In this document: one piece after another, positions 42,708 to 51,292 of the stretch
How positions within the stretch are numbered: position 1 is the stretch's first letter
Layout of the letters: each line of letters opens with the position of its first letter
Assembly: GCA_002355495.1 (NCBI GenBank)
Contig: AP017424.1
Location: 2,232,001-2,296,000 of the forward strand
Reading direction: 5' to 3'
DNA length: 64,000 nt
From: Streptomyces laurentii
Lineage (GTDB): Bacteria > Actinomycetota > Actinomycetes > Streptomycetales > Streptomycetaceae
Program-made: the position numbers and the translations under genes
Notes under the pieces: generated by a model
What the model was told of the DNA's origin: nothing
The model's input: only the letters and a program-made list of their open reading frames with translations
Database searches by the model: none

Positions 42708-45143
42708 TCAGTTGGCGAAGATTCCCGGCCCCGGTGTGTCTGGGGTCGCGTCGGCTTCTCGGAGGCCCACGAGCGCGATACCGCGCATGGTCTTCCGGCG
42801 GTAGATTCCCCGTTCCTCCATAGCGTCATAGAAGGCGCGTCGGGTCCATCGCTCCCGTGCGGGAAGGTTCTCGGCTTCACACCATTCGAGGTAGGAATTG
42901 AAGGCTTCATTGCCGTTCATTACCTGGTCGTCGGAGGCGTGCTCCAGGACCCCGGGGAAGAAGCCGGCGAGCTGGTCCGACGTCTCGCGGTATTCCTGCG
43001 ACGCCCCCTCGATCACCTGTGGGTCTCGTAGCCCGCCCCGGTACCAGTCGACCGCCCCGCGTACCGCCCACGCGGCGATCCCCTCGGCTTCCTCCAGTAG
43101 CTTCGCGTCCAACTCGGTATCTCGTTCGTGGGGTGCGAAGTAGCGCAGGAAGGGAAGCAACTTCACACGGCGCCAAAGCCCCTCATCCTGACTCTTGAAC
43201 TTGGGCTTATGGTTCGTGGCCAGCATCAGCAGAAAGGACGGCTTGAATTCGAAGAACTCTCGTCGAAGGTAGCGGGCCGAGATCATGTCCTTACCGGTGA
43301 CCCGCTTTAGAATCGCTTCGGACATGGGGGCCCCGCTCTCACCCTCGGATGCCATGACGAGCCGCGCCCCGCGCAGCGCGGCAATGTCGTTGGGGATGCC
43401 GCCGCTTGATTTTGCTTCGAATGTCGCAAACGGTGTGGTCTTAGAGATAGCACGGAATACGGCGGTGAGGGTGTCGACAAGCACGCTCTTACCGTTGGCT
43501 CCCTTCCCCCACAAAACGGCAAAGCTCTGTTCCGTAACGTGCCCGGTAATGCCGTAACCCACGAGGCGCTGTATGTAAGCGGGCATGTCTGGCATCCCGG
43601 GAAAGATCTCGGCGAGAAACCGTTCCCAACGTGGGCACGTGGCCTCAGCCCGGTAATCGAGGTCGAGCCCGTACGTGAGCATGTCGCGCATGTCGTGTGG
43701 GCGCAGCCGGCCCGTGCGAAGATCCACAACTCCGTTCTTGAATGCGAGCAGATCAGGGCGGTTGTCGAAATCGACGGCTTCCACCAGAACGGACGGGACC
43801 GACTTGAGTTCGGTCATCAGCGAGTCAATGCGGGTGGTCATCGTGAATCCGCGTGCGGCTTGGGTCTGTCCGGCGAGGACAAGTGCGGCGCCCATGCGGT
43901 GCACTTCCTGGCGTACTCGGGTATCGCTGCGGACCCAAACCCGTCCGTCCCAGGAATAGAACCCGAGGCCGGGCGCATACCGGATCCGGCCTCCGACCCA
44001 ACCGACCAGCGCATGGGCGTTCATGGCGTCCGATTCGCCGAGCTGCCCGACGAGTCGGGCCAGAATCTCGGCAGCCTCGGCGCCCTGGTCCCGGGTGACC
44101 GTGTCGGCTCCGGTGCGCGCGGCCAGTTCCGCCGACCGGGCGTCGTCCTCGATGTCCGCAGAGTCCCGTACGGGACGGGCCGCCTTGACCGCGCGGTGCA
44201 GCTCGGCCGCGAACTGCCCGGGGTTGTCCTCGCGCCAGTCGGTCAAGTCCCAGCCCGGACGCGGGAGTTCGAGTGCGTGAGTCGTTACGCCGTGCTCCGC
44301 GAGACCAGCAGCGAGCCGAGCAGTGAACCCGCTGCCCGCTCGGTCGGCGTCGCCGCACAGAATGACCAGCGACCCGCGTAGTCCCTCGGCCAGTTCGGCT
44401 ACCAGCTCGGGTGAGCCGGCGAGGGACGCCCCACGGATCACCACCGCGTCGTAGCCGCACGCGACCGCAGTAAGGCCGTCGCCCGGTCCCTCGGTGATCA
44501 GGACCGTGCCGTAGCCGCCCCCGCCTCGGAGCACGCCCCACGGGATCCAGCGGTGCCCTTTTGGGTTGGTCAGGGAGACCCACCGCGCGGAGCACTTCCC
44601 GCTGATGTCGCGTCCCTGTAGCCCTCGGGCCACCCCGTCCCACCCGGCGAGCGGGACCGTGATCCGGGGGTGGGAGCGGTACTGCCGGGACAGGTAGGGG
44701 AATCCGTCGCCCCGGTCGCCCTGGTCGACTCCGATGCGGAGATCCGCTGCGGTCTCGACATCGAGCCCGAACCGATCGGCGAGATACGTCCGGGCTCGTT
44801 CGGCCCACTCGGAAGACCAGTCACCGAGGGCCGACGACGTCCGGTCGACGTACGCGGCGAGACCGGCGACCAGCCGCGTGGACACCAGCTCGGGCCGCTC
44901 GGCGGACACGGTCGCCCCGGGGCCGGAGACGTCGAACAGATCAGACCAGCCGAGCCGTACCGCGCCGATCACGTCGGCCGTGGCACAGCCGGCCCGGCAC
45001 GTGATCCTGACCTTTCCGTCCTCGCCCCTCCAGAGGCGCAGACTCGGGCGTCCGTCATCGTGGGCGGGGCAGCGTGCGACGTACCCGCCGTCCTGGTGCT
45101 CGTTGACGCCGTCGAACCGGCCGAGCAGATCAGCGAACAGCAC
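42708..45143 (-). CDS. Phage primase-helicase (zinc finger, TOPRIM, SF3 helicase)
   Basis: An 811-residue two-function replication enzyme. The N-terminal zinc finger is RCPAHDDGRPSLRL with ITCRAGCATADV. TOPRIM follows with LITEGPGDGLTAVA and VILCGDADRAG. The C-terminal half is a D5/P4-type helicase: FLAEIFPGMPDMPAYIQRLV, Walker A VLWGKGANGKSVLVDTL, RLVMASEGESG and the sensor LLMLATNHKPKF. GTG 45143 is used because GGGGG lies seven bases upstream; ATG 45158 is an alternative. It overlaps the nuclease gene before it. Confidence 0.9.
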   Translation of the reverse strand: MLFADLLGRFDGVNEHQDGGYVARCPAHDDGRPSLRLWRGEDGKVRITCRAGCATADVIGAVRLGWSDLFDVSGPGATVSAERPELVSTRLVAGLAAYVDRTSSALGDWSSEWAERARTYLADRFGLDVETAADLRIGVDQGDRGDGFPYLSRQYRSHPRITVPLAGWDGVARGLQGRDISGKCSARWVSLTNPKGHRWIPWGVLRGGGGYGTVLITEGPGDGLTAVACGYDAVVIRGASLAGSPELVAELAEGLRGSLVILCGDADRAGSGFTARLAAGLAEHGVTTHALELPRPGWDLTDWREDNPGQFAAELHRAVKAARPVRDSADIEDDARSAELAARTGADTVTRDQGAEAAEILARLVGQLGESDAMNAHALVGWVGGRIRYAPGLGFYSWDGRVWVRSDTRVRQEVHRMGAALVLAGQTQAARGFTMTTRIDSLMTELKSVPSVLVEAVDFDNRPDLLAFKNGVVDLRTGRLRPHDMRDMLTYGLDLDYRAEATCPRWERFLAEIFPGMPDMPAYIQRLVGYGITGHVTEQSFAVLWGKGANGKSVLVDTLTAVFRAISKTTPFATFEAKSSGGIPNDIAALRGARLVMASEGESGAPMSEAILKRVTGKDMISARYLRREFFEFKPSFLLMLATNHKPKFKSQDEGLWRRVKLLPFLRYFAPHERDTELDAKLLEEAEGIAAWAVRGAVDWYRGGLRDPQVIEGASQEYRETSDQLAGFFPGVLEHASDDQVMNGNEAFNSYLEWCEAENLPARERWTRRAFYDAMEERGIYRRKTMRGIALVGLREADATPDTPGPGIFAN

Positions 45144-45657
45144 GAGGCACCCCCGCATGCCGCGTGCGGTAGTCCCCGAGCAGCGCCGCGAAGTCGAGGA
45201 GGGACATGGACACGTACCAGCGGCCGGTGTCGAGCCCGCGCACGGTCGCCGTGCAGCCGTACAGCTCGGCCATGGTCCGGCTCGTGTGTCCAAGGGCGAG
45301 CCGGACGCGTGTCCACGTAGCGACGGAGAAATGGACGCGTCCCGAACTCACGGGAGCGCGACGGGTCTTGTGCACGACCACGCCGTAGGGGAAGCCCGCG
45401 TGTCCGGCTTCAACGGTGGCTTGGCGGAGCCATGTCGGAACGGCAGGATTCTTGACGTCCTTGCATTCGAGGATGAACGGCGCCGCGTGGATGTCGCCGA
45501 CATCGCGGGCCCCTTCCTGCGCTGCACGGCGGACGTTCAATCCGTCGTACGGGTCCCAGAAAGACCCGTGCTCGTCGACCAGCCCGAGGAATCGGTTCAG
45601 GAAGTCGCGCACGGAGCTTTCCCATGCCGTCCCGCGTGCCTTGTTGGGGTTAGCCAA
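45130..45657 (-). CDS. PD-(D/E)XK nuclease, Holliday-junction-resolvase-like
   Basis: A 175-residue protein with GTAWESSVRDFLNRFLGL, AAQEGARDVGDIHAAPFILE and the ECK catalytic pair in FIL-ECK-DVKNPAV. This gives the E...D...ECK arrangement of PD-(D/E)XK enzymes such as Holliday junction resolvases. TTG 45657 is the likely start: it has AGGGGGCCGATC upstream and matches the family N-terminus ANPNKARGTAWE. Confidence 0.75.
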   Translation of the reverse strand: MANPNKARGTAWESSVRDFLNRFLGLVDEHGSFWDPYDGLNVRRAAQEGARDVGDIHAAPFILECKDVKNPAVPTWLRQATVEAGHAGFPYGVVVHKTRRAPVSSGRVHFSVATWTRVRLALGHTSRTMAELYGCTATVRGLDTGRWYVSMSLLDFAALLGDYRTRHAGVPRAVR

Positions 45658-45835
45658 GATCGGCCCCCTGACGGATAACGCAGCCCCGGCCCATGGCATG
45701 TGCCGCTGCGGCCAGATATCGAATCCAGTCCGGGCGGCGCTTCCAGCCGTCGTAAAGGTGCAGCTCGTCGCCGGCCGAGAGTTCGCGCACGTCCCCTATC
45801 GGGGGTGCCTGGTCGGCGGAAATTTCGTAGATCAT
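45650..45835 (-). CDS. Small hypothetical phage protein
   Basis: A 61-residue protein, MIYEISADQAPPIGDVRELS, with WKRRPDWIRYLAAAAHAMGR. GGGGGACGA precedes the ATG and its end overlaps the TTG start of the nuclease gene by eight bases. No known domain. Confidence 0.6.
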   Translation of the reverse strand: MIYEISADQAPPIGDVRELSAGDELHLYDGWKRRPDWIRYLAAAAHAMGRGCVIRQGADLG

Positions 45836-45850
45836 TCGTCCCCCCACACA

Positions 45851-45892
45851 GCAGAGGGCCGGACAACCTGTTGTGGTCGCCCGGCCCTCTGC
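45851..45892 (-). terminator. Terminator hairpin
   Basis: GCAGAGGGCCGG and CCGGCCCTCTGC are perfect 12-base arms, 13 bases after the stop of the gene at 45906-46187. Confidence 0.8.
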
Positions 45893-45905
45893 CTGGTCGT
45901 CGTTC

Positions 45906-46187
45906 TTACTGCCGCTCGCCCGTAACAGCGGGGATGATGAGCCGCGCGTGTTCGGCGCTTATCCACTCCTTGCGGAGGGACCGGCGCTTGGTAAATCCGG
46001 ACTCGACCCCGGTCGGCTGCACGCGGAGCATTGCGCGGAGTCGCCCGTCTACAAGTCGCGTGGTCACCTTGTCCACAAGCGCGTCCACCATGCGCACGCG
46101 GTTTCCCTGCCGAGCGCCGTACGTAATGAGGTCCCCTCGGTACAGCTCTTCGCCGCTGTAGTCCGTGACCACTCCACGCTTACCCAT
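45906..46187 (-). CDS. Hypothetical phage protein
   Basis: A 93-residue protein, GEELYRGDLITYGARQGNRV, VDALVDKVTTRLVDGRLRAM, with RSLRKEWISAEHARLIIPAV. A small beta-rich fold is likely. It overlaps the end of the methyltransferase gene by eight bases. Confidence 0.6.
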   Translation of the reverse strand: MGKRGVVTDYSGEELYRGDLITYGARQGNRVRMVDALVDKVTTRLVDGRLRAMLRVQPTGVESGFTKRRSLRKEWISAEHARLIIPAVTGERQ

Positions 46188-47236
46188 GAGTCTGTTCCTC
46201 CTTGTGGTTCAGTAGATGCAGATAGGCTGCGAAAGCCTGTTGTGGCACAACACCATTTCCGGCTGCCTTGAGTTGTCGGGCCCGGTTGAGTCCCGGAATG
46301 TGCGTGACCCAACCTCGGGGCACTCCCATAAGCCATTCCGCGAAGACTGCGGCGAGACGTCGGCCACCGCGCGGCCCGAATTCGACCGGGATTGGTGCCG
46401 GTGTGCCCATGAGGACTTCCCAACGGTGCACAGCCGGCGCGTAGTCCGCCCACCACTCGCGAGGACTGTGAAAGGCTCCTGGGGTTTCCTCGGCCACTTC
46501 CGGATCCACGGGCAGCAGATATGAAACCTCGTCATCGAGGGTCGGCCCGTGCCCGCCCGCCCGCCGTTTATCCGGATGCTGCGGGGCCCCGTTCGTTCCC
46601 AAATTCGCGGTCGGCGTTTTGAACAGCTTATGGGCGCGCTCCTTATCGAATAGCCGCGCCACTGCGGTAACGAGATCCTGCCCGCCGCTACCGTCCCGCT
46701 CATGCCTCGCGAAATCCGGCCCCTTCGTCGCGTCGGACGCCAGTGGAGTCGGCAGTAGGGGAAGCGACGAGAAACCATCTATCGCGGTGGTGGGCGGCTC
46801 CAACTGCGGACGCCCGATGGCAACACCACCGCGTGTCATACCGTGCCTCGGCCAGTCCCGCGAGTACGTGCGCAAGGCCCCGGTTTCGGATGGCGGATAC
46901 GTTCTCCAGGAAAATGAGCCGTGGTCGAAGAATGCGAATGGCCCCGAGTACGCTTTCCCAGATACCCGACCTCTCACCGTGAATCCCCGCCCGTCGCCCC
47001 GCATTAGAAATGTCCTGACAGGGAAAACCTGCCGTAACAATGTCCACCTCACCCTGAATGGTGGACCAGTCGAATTTTGTAATGTCTCCGATGTTGCGTG
47101 CGTGCGGATAACGGGTGGCCAGGATCAAAGACGCGTACGGATCGATCTCCGCGACGATCTTGATCCTTTCCCCGGTCAGGGCCTCAACGGCCCTCCCGAT
47201 CCCGCCGTATCCGGCGCACAGCTCAAGAATTGGGAT
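46180..47236 (-). CDS. DNA cytosine-5 methyltransferase, split over two reading frames
   Basis: The first frame holds motif I LELCAGYGGIGRAVEAL, the catalytic Cys in DIVTAGFPCQDISNAGRRAG, motif VI LIFLENVSAI and AVGAAHHRDRWFLVAS. The C-terminal part lies in a different frame: LLPTPLASDATKG and motif X QLKAAGNGVVPQQA. Joining them needs one base fewer (or two more) near 46745-46755. No ATG, GTG or TTG lies before motif I; ATC 47236 has AGGGG six bases upstream. It may be a decayed gene, a recoded gene, or a sequence error. Confidence 0.75.
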
Positions 47237-47250
47237 GTGTTTCCCCTGTG

Positions 47251-47284
47251 AAAGAGGGGCCCCGAGGAATCTCCCCGAGGCCCC
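47251..47284 (-). terminator. Hairpin between directionality factor and methyltransferase genes
   Basis: GGGGCC and GGCCCC arms with further inner pairs are followed on the minus strand by TCTTTC. It ends the gp3-like gene. Confidence 0.55.
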
Positions 47285-47291
47285 GGGCCGG

Positions 47292-47987
47292 CTAGAACTT
47301 AGGATCGGCGATAGCGTCCGACCACGACTTGAGTACGCGGATTACCGGCTTGCGGTAAGACACGTCGCGGCCCTTCTTCGTGGTGTACTCGACCAGCTCC
47401 AGTTCAAGGGAGCAAAAGGCCTCGGTGCCGATCTTGTCGAGCGCGTTCTCTACTTCGTGCAGAACCTCGGCGAGCTTCCAAGAGCCGGTCTGGAGTCGGA
47501 AAATGCCAAGGTCGTAATCCTCGGCGAGGCGGAACATGACGGAAATGGACGGAGCCGGGCCCCGCTTGGACTTAGCGGCTGCCTTTCGGTCCTCCATCAG
47601 GGCGGGGCAGCGGCACGGCTTGCCCTTGTCCTCATCCGGCGAAAGGAACTCGACACCGTCGCAGTGATGAATAAGGGACGGGCCGTTCCACAGCTTAAGG
47701 TCCGAGGAAATCGCGTCGGTGCCGGAGAGAACGACCTTGACCTTTTCCTGATTGGTCAGAACCTCAATGAAGTTCTCGGAGGTCGAATCGGTTTCGACCG
47801 GAGTCCCGCCCATGAGCTGAGCAATAGCCTCGGCCACGTCCGGGTCACCGGTCGTCACGCGCCACTCGGGAAGGGCAACGGGAATGCCGTTCTCTTGCTT
47901 GCCACCGTGGAAGCGACCCACGGTGTCGTCCGAGAAATTCGCCTTGGGCTTGGCGTCCGGGTCGGTCTCGAAGATACGAATAGCCAT
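47292..47987 (-). CDS. phiC31 gp3-like recombination directionality factor
   Basis: A 231-residue protein beginning MAIRIFETDPDAKPKANFSD and DTVGRFHGGKQENGIPVALP, then EWRVTTGDPDVAEAIAQLMG. This pattern matches the phiC31 gp3 family (about 244 residues), which lets a serine integrase run excision. A Cys-containing segment (LIHHCDGVEF...PCRCPALMED) is also as expected. ATG 47987 follows GGGGGATTACCGAT. Its presence predicts a large serine integrase outside the window. Confidence 0.8.
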   Translation of the reverse strand: MAIRIFETDPDAKPKANFSDDTVGRFHGGKQENGIPVALPEWRVTTGDPDVAEAIAQLMGGTPVETDSTSENFIEVLTNQEKVKVVLSGTDAISSDLKLWNGPSLIHHCDGVEFLSPDEDKGKPCRCPALMEDRKAAAKSKRGPAPSISVMFRLAEDYDLGIFRLQTGSWKLAEVLHEVENALDKIGTEAFCSLELELVEYTTKKGRDVSYRKPVIRVLKSWSDAIADPKF

Positions 47988-48015
47988 ATCGGTAATCCCC
48001 CTGGTTTTGGGCATG

Positions 48016-48045
48016 AAAAAGGCGGACCGTCGATTACGGCTCGCC
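48016..48045 (-). terminator. Factor-independent terminator
   Basis: GGCG-ACCGT pairs with ACGG-CGCC and the minus strand continues with TTTTT. It ends the RecB-like nuclease gene. Confidence 0.7.
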
Positions 48046-48069
48046 TGGTCTGTGCGTGGTGTGGGTGGG

Positions 48070-48906
48070 TCAGCTTGCGCGGCGCTGCGTTCCGGTCACG
48101 AGCCGGCGGACGCTCTCGGCAATCGGGACACCGAACACGGTCTTTGAAAGGTCCCGGTCCCAGTGAAAGACGTGCCGCAGCGTCAGAAAGACATTGAAGA
48201 TCTCTTCATCGATGCGGACCGGCTTGAATACCCAGCCTTCGGGCGTGATGTGGAGAACGGCGGCGCCGTCGATCTTCGGCATGGGCTCGGACGTGCCATC
48301 CGGGGAAATCAGGCGGTCGGCGTGCGCATACGCGGCGAGCTGTAGCGCGACGTCCGGATAGGCGCTCTTGGAAGTCTTCCAGTCGACAACGAGCGTGTGC
48401 CACTCGCCGTTTTCGTGGTCGGGCTTGCCGTCCTCGCCGAGTCGCACGCGCACAATGGCGTCAAAAGAGCCCGCGTACTGGTGTTCGTCCGACCATGCCA
48501 CATCTTCCGCGCGGACGAGCTGAGGACGCACAGCGGTAAGGAACTCGGCGAACCCGATTCGGTACGGCTCTAGATCGGGGTGCACTCGGCCGATTTCCTC
48601 CAGCCGAACCATGCGTTCAAACATGTCGTGTGCGTCCGACCCCACCTTTGCGCGCAGCTTCGTATAGCGAAGGTGCGCATTGCGCAGGAAGTCCACGGCG
48701 CCCGCCGGATCACGCTCCGCGATAGCCCGCACTGCGGCAAGGTTATCCACTGCGGTTTCCGCAGTCATCCGAGCAGCCCAGAAAGTCAGGTAAGGCTTTG
48801 GGAGCATCGAGACGATAGACGTCACACCCGGTACCTTTTCGGCGGTGCTCGGGTTGACGTAGAAGCGGCTTCCACCGCGCTTGATAGTCCGGATGGCTCC
48901 GGGCAT
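48070..48906 (-). CDS. RecB/Cas4-like PD-(D/E)XK exonuclease
   Basis: A 278-residue protein. The nuclease core is YAGSFDAIVRVRL and LVVDWKTSKSAYPDVALQLA, then AYAHADRL, giving D...D-X-K and the QXXXY motif of RecB-family nucleases. VPGVTSIVSMLPKPYLTFWA near the N-terminus is shared with phage exonucleases of this type. ATG 48906 follows GGGGGACCC. It probably acts in phage recombination or DNA processing. Confidence 0.85.
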   Translation of the reverse strand: MPGAIRTIKRGGSRFYVNPSTAEKVPGVTSIVSMLPKPYLTFWAARMTAETAVDNLAAVRAIAERDPAGAVDFLRNAHLRYTKLRAKVGSDAHDMFERMVRLEEIGRVHPDLEPYRIGFAEFLTAVRPQLVRAEDVAWSDEHQYAGSFDAIVRVRLGEDGKPDHENGEWHTLVVDWKTSKSAYPDVALQLAAYAHADRLISPDGTSEPMPKIDGAAVLHITPEGWVFKPVRIDEEIFNVFLTLRHVFHWDRDLSKTVFGVPIAESVRRLVTGTQRRAS

Positions 48907-48945
48907 GGGTCCCCCTCGTTGGTTGGTGTAGTGCCGAGGGGATGA

Positions 48946-49028
48946 CGGCATGACGGTTCATACTCTTTTTTGGTATGCGTCTAAGAAAATAGAGAGAAAA
49001 CCAAAACGGCATCTTGCTTGTCATGCCG
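48946..49028. promoter_or_regulatory. AT-rich region with inverted repeat, probable phage promoter region
   Basis: CGGCATGAC (48946-48954) and GTCATGCCG (49020-49028) flank about 65 bases that are far richer in A/T than anything nearby (CTTTTTTGG, AGAAAATAGAGAGAAAACC). It lies upstream of the leftward nuclease, gp3 and replication genes. An early promoter or regulator site is likely; no exact match to a known consensus was found. Confidence 0.5.
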
Positions 49029-49044
49029 CCATCCCGTGCGCTGA

Positions 49045-49626
49045 TCAGCGCGGGACGGCGATCCGGTCCGTGAACGCGTGCAGCTCGTCCACGGACCCGC
49101 CATTGGTGAGCACGGCGTCCGCCGGGAAGCCGTCTAGCTCGGTCTCGCTGCGGTGCTGTCGCTCGTCCTCGCCGGCCGGACCGTGCGTGCCGGGTCGCTC
49201 GATGCGGACCAGGAGAAAGCCCCGGGCACGCAGCGCTTTCGCCTCGTTGCGGTACCGGCAGTCGGTGACGACCACGGGCAGATTCCACCGGTCGGCGACG
49301 TCGACTTTCGAGAGAGCGGCACGGATCCAGAACTCTTCGTCCTGGTCCCGGACGGACTGCCCGAGCCGCTGCAACGTCCTGCGGATCTCCGGGCGTTGCT
49401 TGGCCCGGTCCCACCCCTCACGGCGCAGAACGTCGGAGAGGCGGAGCGGGAGCGGCCCGGCCCCGGTCGTCTCGTGTCCCACGATGGGGTCCAGGTCGCG
49501 GGCGAGGGCTCGCAGCGGGTCCGCGAACGCCACACGGGCGAACGCGAACCGTGAGACGAGCCGGGCCCCCACGGTGTCCTTCCCGGAGCCCGCGCGACCC
49601 ATCAGGGCAACGTGGCGGTAGGTCAC
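49045..49626 (-). CDS. Deoxynucleoside monophosphate kinase
   Basis: A 193-residue P-loop enzyme: VALMGRAGSGKDTVGARLVS, then FADPLRALARDLDPIVG and VVVTDCRYRNEAKALRARG. This is the phage dNMP kinase layout; it supplies dNDPs for phage DNA synthesis. The GTG start overlaps the holin-like stop. Confidence 0.88.
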   Translation of the reverse strand: MTYRHVALMGRAGSGKDTVGARLVSRFAFARVAFADPLRALARDLDPIVGHETTGAGPLPLRLSDVLRREGWDRAKQRPEIRRTLQRLGQSVRDQDEEFWIRAALSKVDVADRWNLPVVVTDCRYRNEAKALRARGFLLVRIERPGTHGPAGEDERQHRSETELDGFPADAVLTNGGSVDELHAFTDRIAVPR

Positions 49627-49853
49627 GAGGACTGCTCGTCCGCGTCGTCCTGGTGCTCGTCCTCGGCCGGCTCGGTGGCCCCGGCGGTCTTGCGGTCCTC
49701 GGTGCGCTGGACTGCCTCACCGACACCGAGCACGGCGGCGACGAGACCGAGGACAAGCGCGCTCGGCAGCTCGGGACGGTAGTGCGCGACCAGGGCGAGA
49801 GCGGCGACGGCGACGGCGTAGATACGGGCCGGGTGAGCCTTGATGAACTGCAT
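49623..49853 (-). CDS. Holin-like membrane protein
   Basis: A 76-residue protein with two hydrophobic segments, ARIYAVAVAALALVAHY and SALVLGLVAAVLGVGEAV, and an acidic hydrophilic tail EPAEDEHQDDADEQSS. The size and position next to the endolysin gene fit a holin. Confidence 0.75.
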   Translation of the reverse strand: MQFIKAHPARIYAVAVAALALVAHYRPELPSALVLGLVAAVLGVGEAVQRTEDRKTAGATEPAEDEHQDDADEQSS

Positions 49854-49945
49854 GGGAGTCCCCCTACTTTGCTATGTGTGACCGGTCCGGCGGTTGCGTG
49901 GCCGAGCTGGTCCCCGCCGGGCGAACCAGTCGTCACCGGGCGTCG

Positions 49946-50947
49946 CTACGGCTTGGGCACCCGCAGCGCGTCCCACGTGCTCTTGCCGGGCCACCCGTCC
50001 GCGTCGGCCCCGGAGAACCCGCGCTTTCGCTGCCACGCGGCGTACGACTTGCGGTCGCTCTCGGTCCACTGCGGACCCGGGCCCGAGGCGTATCGGTCGC
50101 ACCCCTCGGCGACCAGCCGGCGACCCATGGCGGTTACGAGCGGGGAGCGCGGGTTTCGCTTGAACCAGCTGGTTCCGGGGAACGGGGCGAGAGCCGGCTT
50201 GACCGCAGTGGGGCCGAGCAGCCGCGCGAGACTGTCTGGTCCGGGCACGCCGTCCGCGTCGGCCCCGGTGTAGCCCAACGACCGCTGGAAGTCTCGGTAG
50301 TTGAGCGTGTCGGCGTCCGTCCAGCGCGGGCCCGGTCCCTCCGTGTAGTGCTTGCCGAACCCCTTGGCGACCAGCGCGCGACCGACGCGGGTCACATGCG
50401 GGCCCTCGGCACCGTGGCCGTACACGAGCACGCCGACCATGGCGCGAGCCCGTGAGACCGCCGGGCCGGTGCCGGTCGAGCTGCCCGCGTAGGCGGGACG
50501 GCCGAACCCGAGGACGTACGTTCGGGGCCGCGTACGGCGATAGCAGCCGTCCCCGTTGCCCTGAGACCCGCTGGTGCCCGAGGACGTGTTGCCCTCGATG
50601 GTGTGGATGCTCGCACCCGCCGGAGAGTCCTCGGTAACGATGCCGACGTGATCGGCGAGCGGCCCCCCGTCCCACGAATAGAACACGATGTCCCCGCGCC
50701 GAGCCGCTGCGTCCTTCCCCAGCCAACGGCCCTGCTCACGGAACCAATTCACGTGCGACGGGCAGTAGGCGGATCGGCCGACTGCCGCAGCGTTCCCGCT
50801 CTGCTGTGCCCAGTAGCTAATGGCCATGTCACACCACGGGTTGAAATCCAGGCCGTACCAAGCACCATGCTTGGTACGGTTATTGGGGCCCTCCTTGTAG
50901 CCGACATCCGCCGCTGCGGCGGACAGTATGGCGTCGATTCCTGACAA
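49946..50947 (-). CDS. Endolysin with CHAP domain and two C-terminal cell-wall repeats
   Basis: A 333-residue lysis enzyme. The CHAP amidase/endopeptidase has its Cys in GLDFNPWCDMAISYWAQQ and His in LADHVGIVTEDSP. Two similar C-terminal repeats follow: RWTDADTLNYRDFQRSLGY with TGADADGVPG, and QWTESDRKSYAAWQRKRGF with SGADADGWPG. They are peptidoglycan-binding modules. The start is TTG 50947, directly after AGGAGGAACC; no ATG or GTG fits. No signal peptide is seen, so export needs the holin. Confidence 0.92.
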   Translation of the reverse strand: MSGIDAILSAAAADVGYKEGPNNRTKHGAWYGLDFNPWCDMAISYWAQQSGNAAAVGRSAYCPSHVNWFREQGRWLGKDAAARRGDIVFYSWDGGPLADHVGIVTEDSPAGASIHTIEGNTSSGTSGSQGNGDGCYRRTRPRTYVLGFGRPAYAGSSTGTGPAVSRARAMVGVLVYGHGAEGPHVTRVGRALVAKGFGKHYTEGPGPRWTDADTLNYRDFQRSLGYTGADADGVPGPDSLARLLGPTAVKPALAPFPGTSWFKRNPRSPLVTAMGRRLVAEGCDRYASGPGPQWTESDRKSYAAWQRKRGFSGADADGWPGKSTWDALRVPKP

Positions 50948-50970
50948 GGTTCCTCCTGTGTCTGGGCATG

Positions 50971-51003
50971 AAAAAGCCCCGCCCGGCGAGCCCGGAACGG
51001 GGC
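50971..51003 (-). terminator. Factor-independent terminator upstream of the endolysin gene
   Basis: GCCCCG/CGGGGC with an inner CCGG pairing is followed on the minus strand by TTTTTCATG. It separates tail genes from lysis genes. Confidence 0.8.
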
Positions 51004-51026
51004 ATGGTCTGTGGTCGTGCTGTGGC

Positions 51027-51281
51027 TTATCCGGAGAGTTTGGCGACCGTGAGTCCAGCGGCAACTACTGTCGCGACTGCGGTAATCAGCGCCACGGGGA
51101 GTACGTATTTCGCGCGCTCCGATTCGAGTCCGCGAATGCGCGTCTCGTGATCCTCAAGAGTTTCCGTCACGGTCTCCCCCTCCTGTCCCAGCCGCTGAAC
51201 GTCCCCGCGCAGTCCAACTACTTCGTCGTAGATTTCGCGGGCTCCGATTACGACGCCCAACGGATCTTCGTTCTCTCCCAT
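51027..51281 (-). CDS. Holin/XhlA-like membrane protein
   Basis: An 84-residue protein: a coiled-coil N-terminal part (VVGLRGDVQRLGQEGETVTE, LEDHETRIRGLESERAKY) and one C-terminal membrane helix (VLPVALITAVATVVAAGLTV). The layout resembles XhlA-type haemolysin/holin partners. Together with 49623-49853 it makes two candidate holins around the endolysin. Confidence 0.7.
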   Translation of the reverse strand: MGENEDPLGVVIGAREIYDEVVGLRGDVQRLGQEGETVTETLEDHETRIRGLESERAKYVLPVALITAVATVVAAGLTVAKLSG

Positions 51282-51292
51282 GTCCCCCCTTT

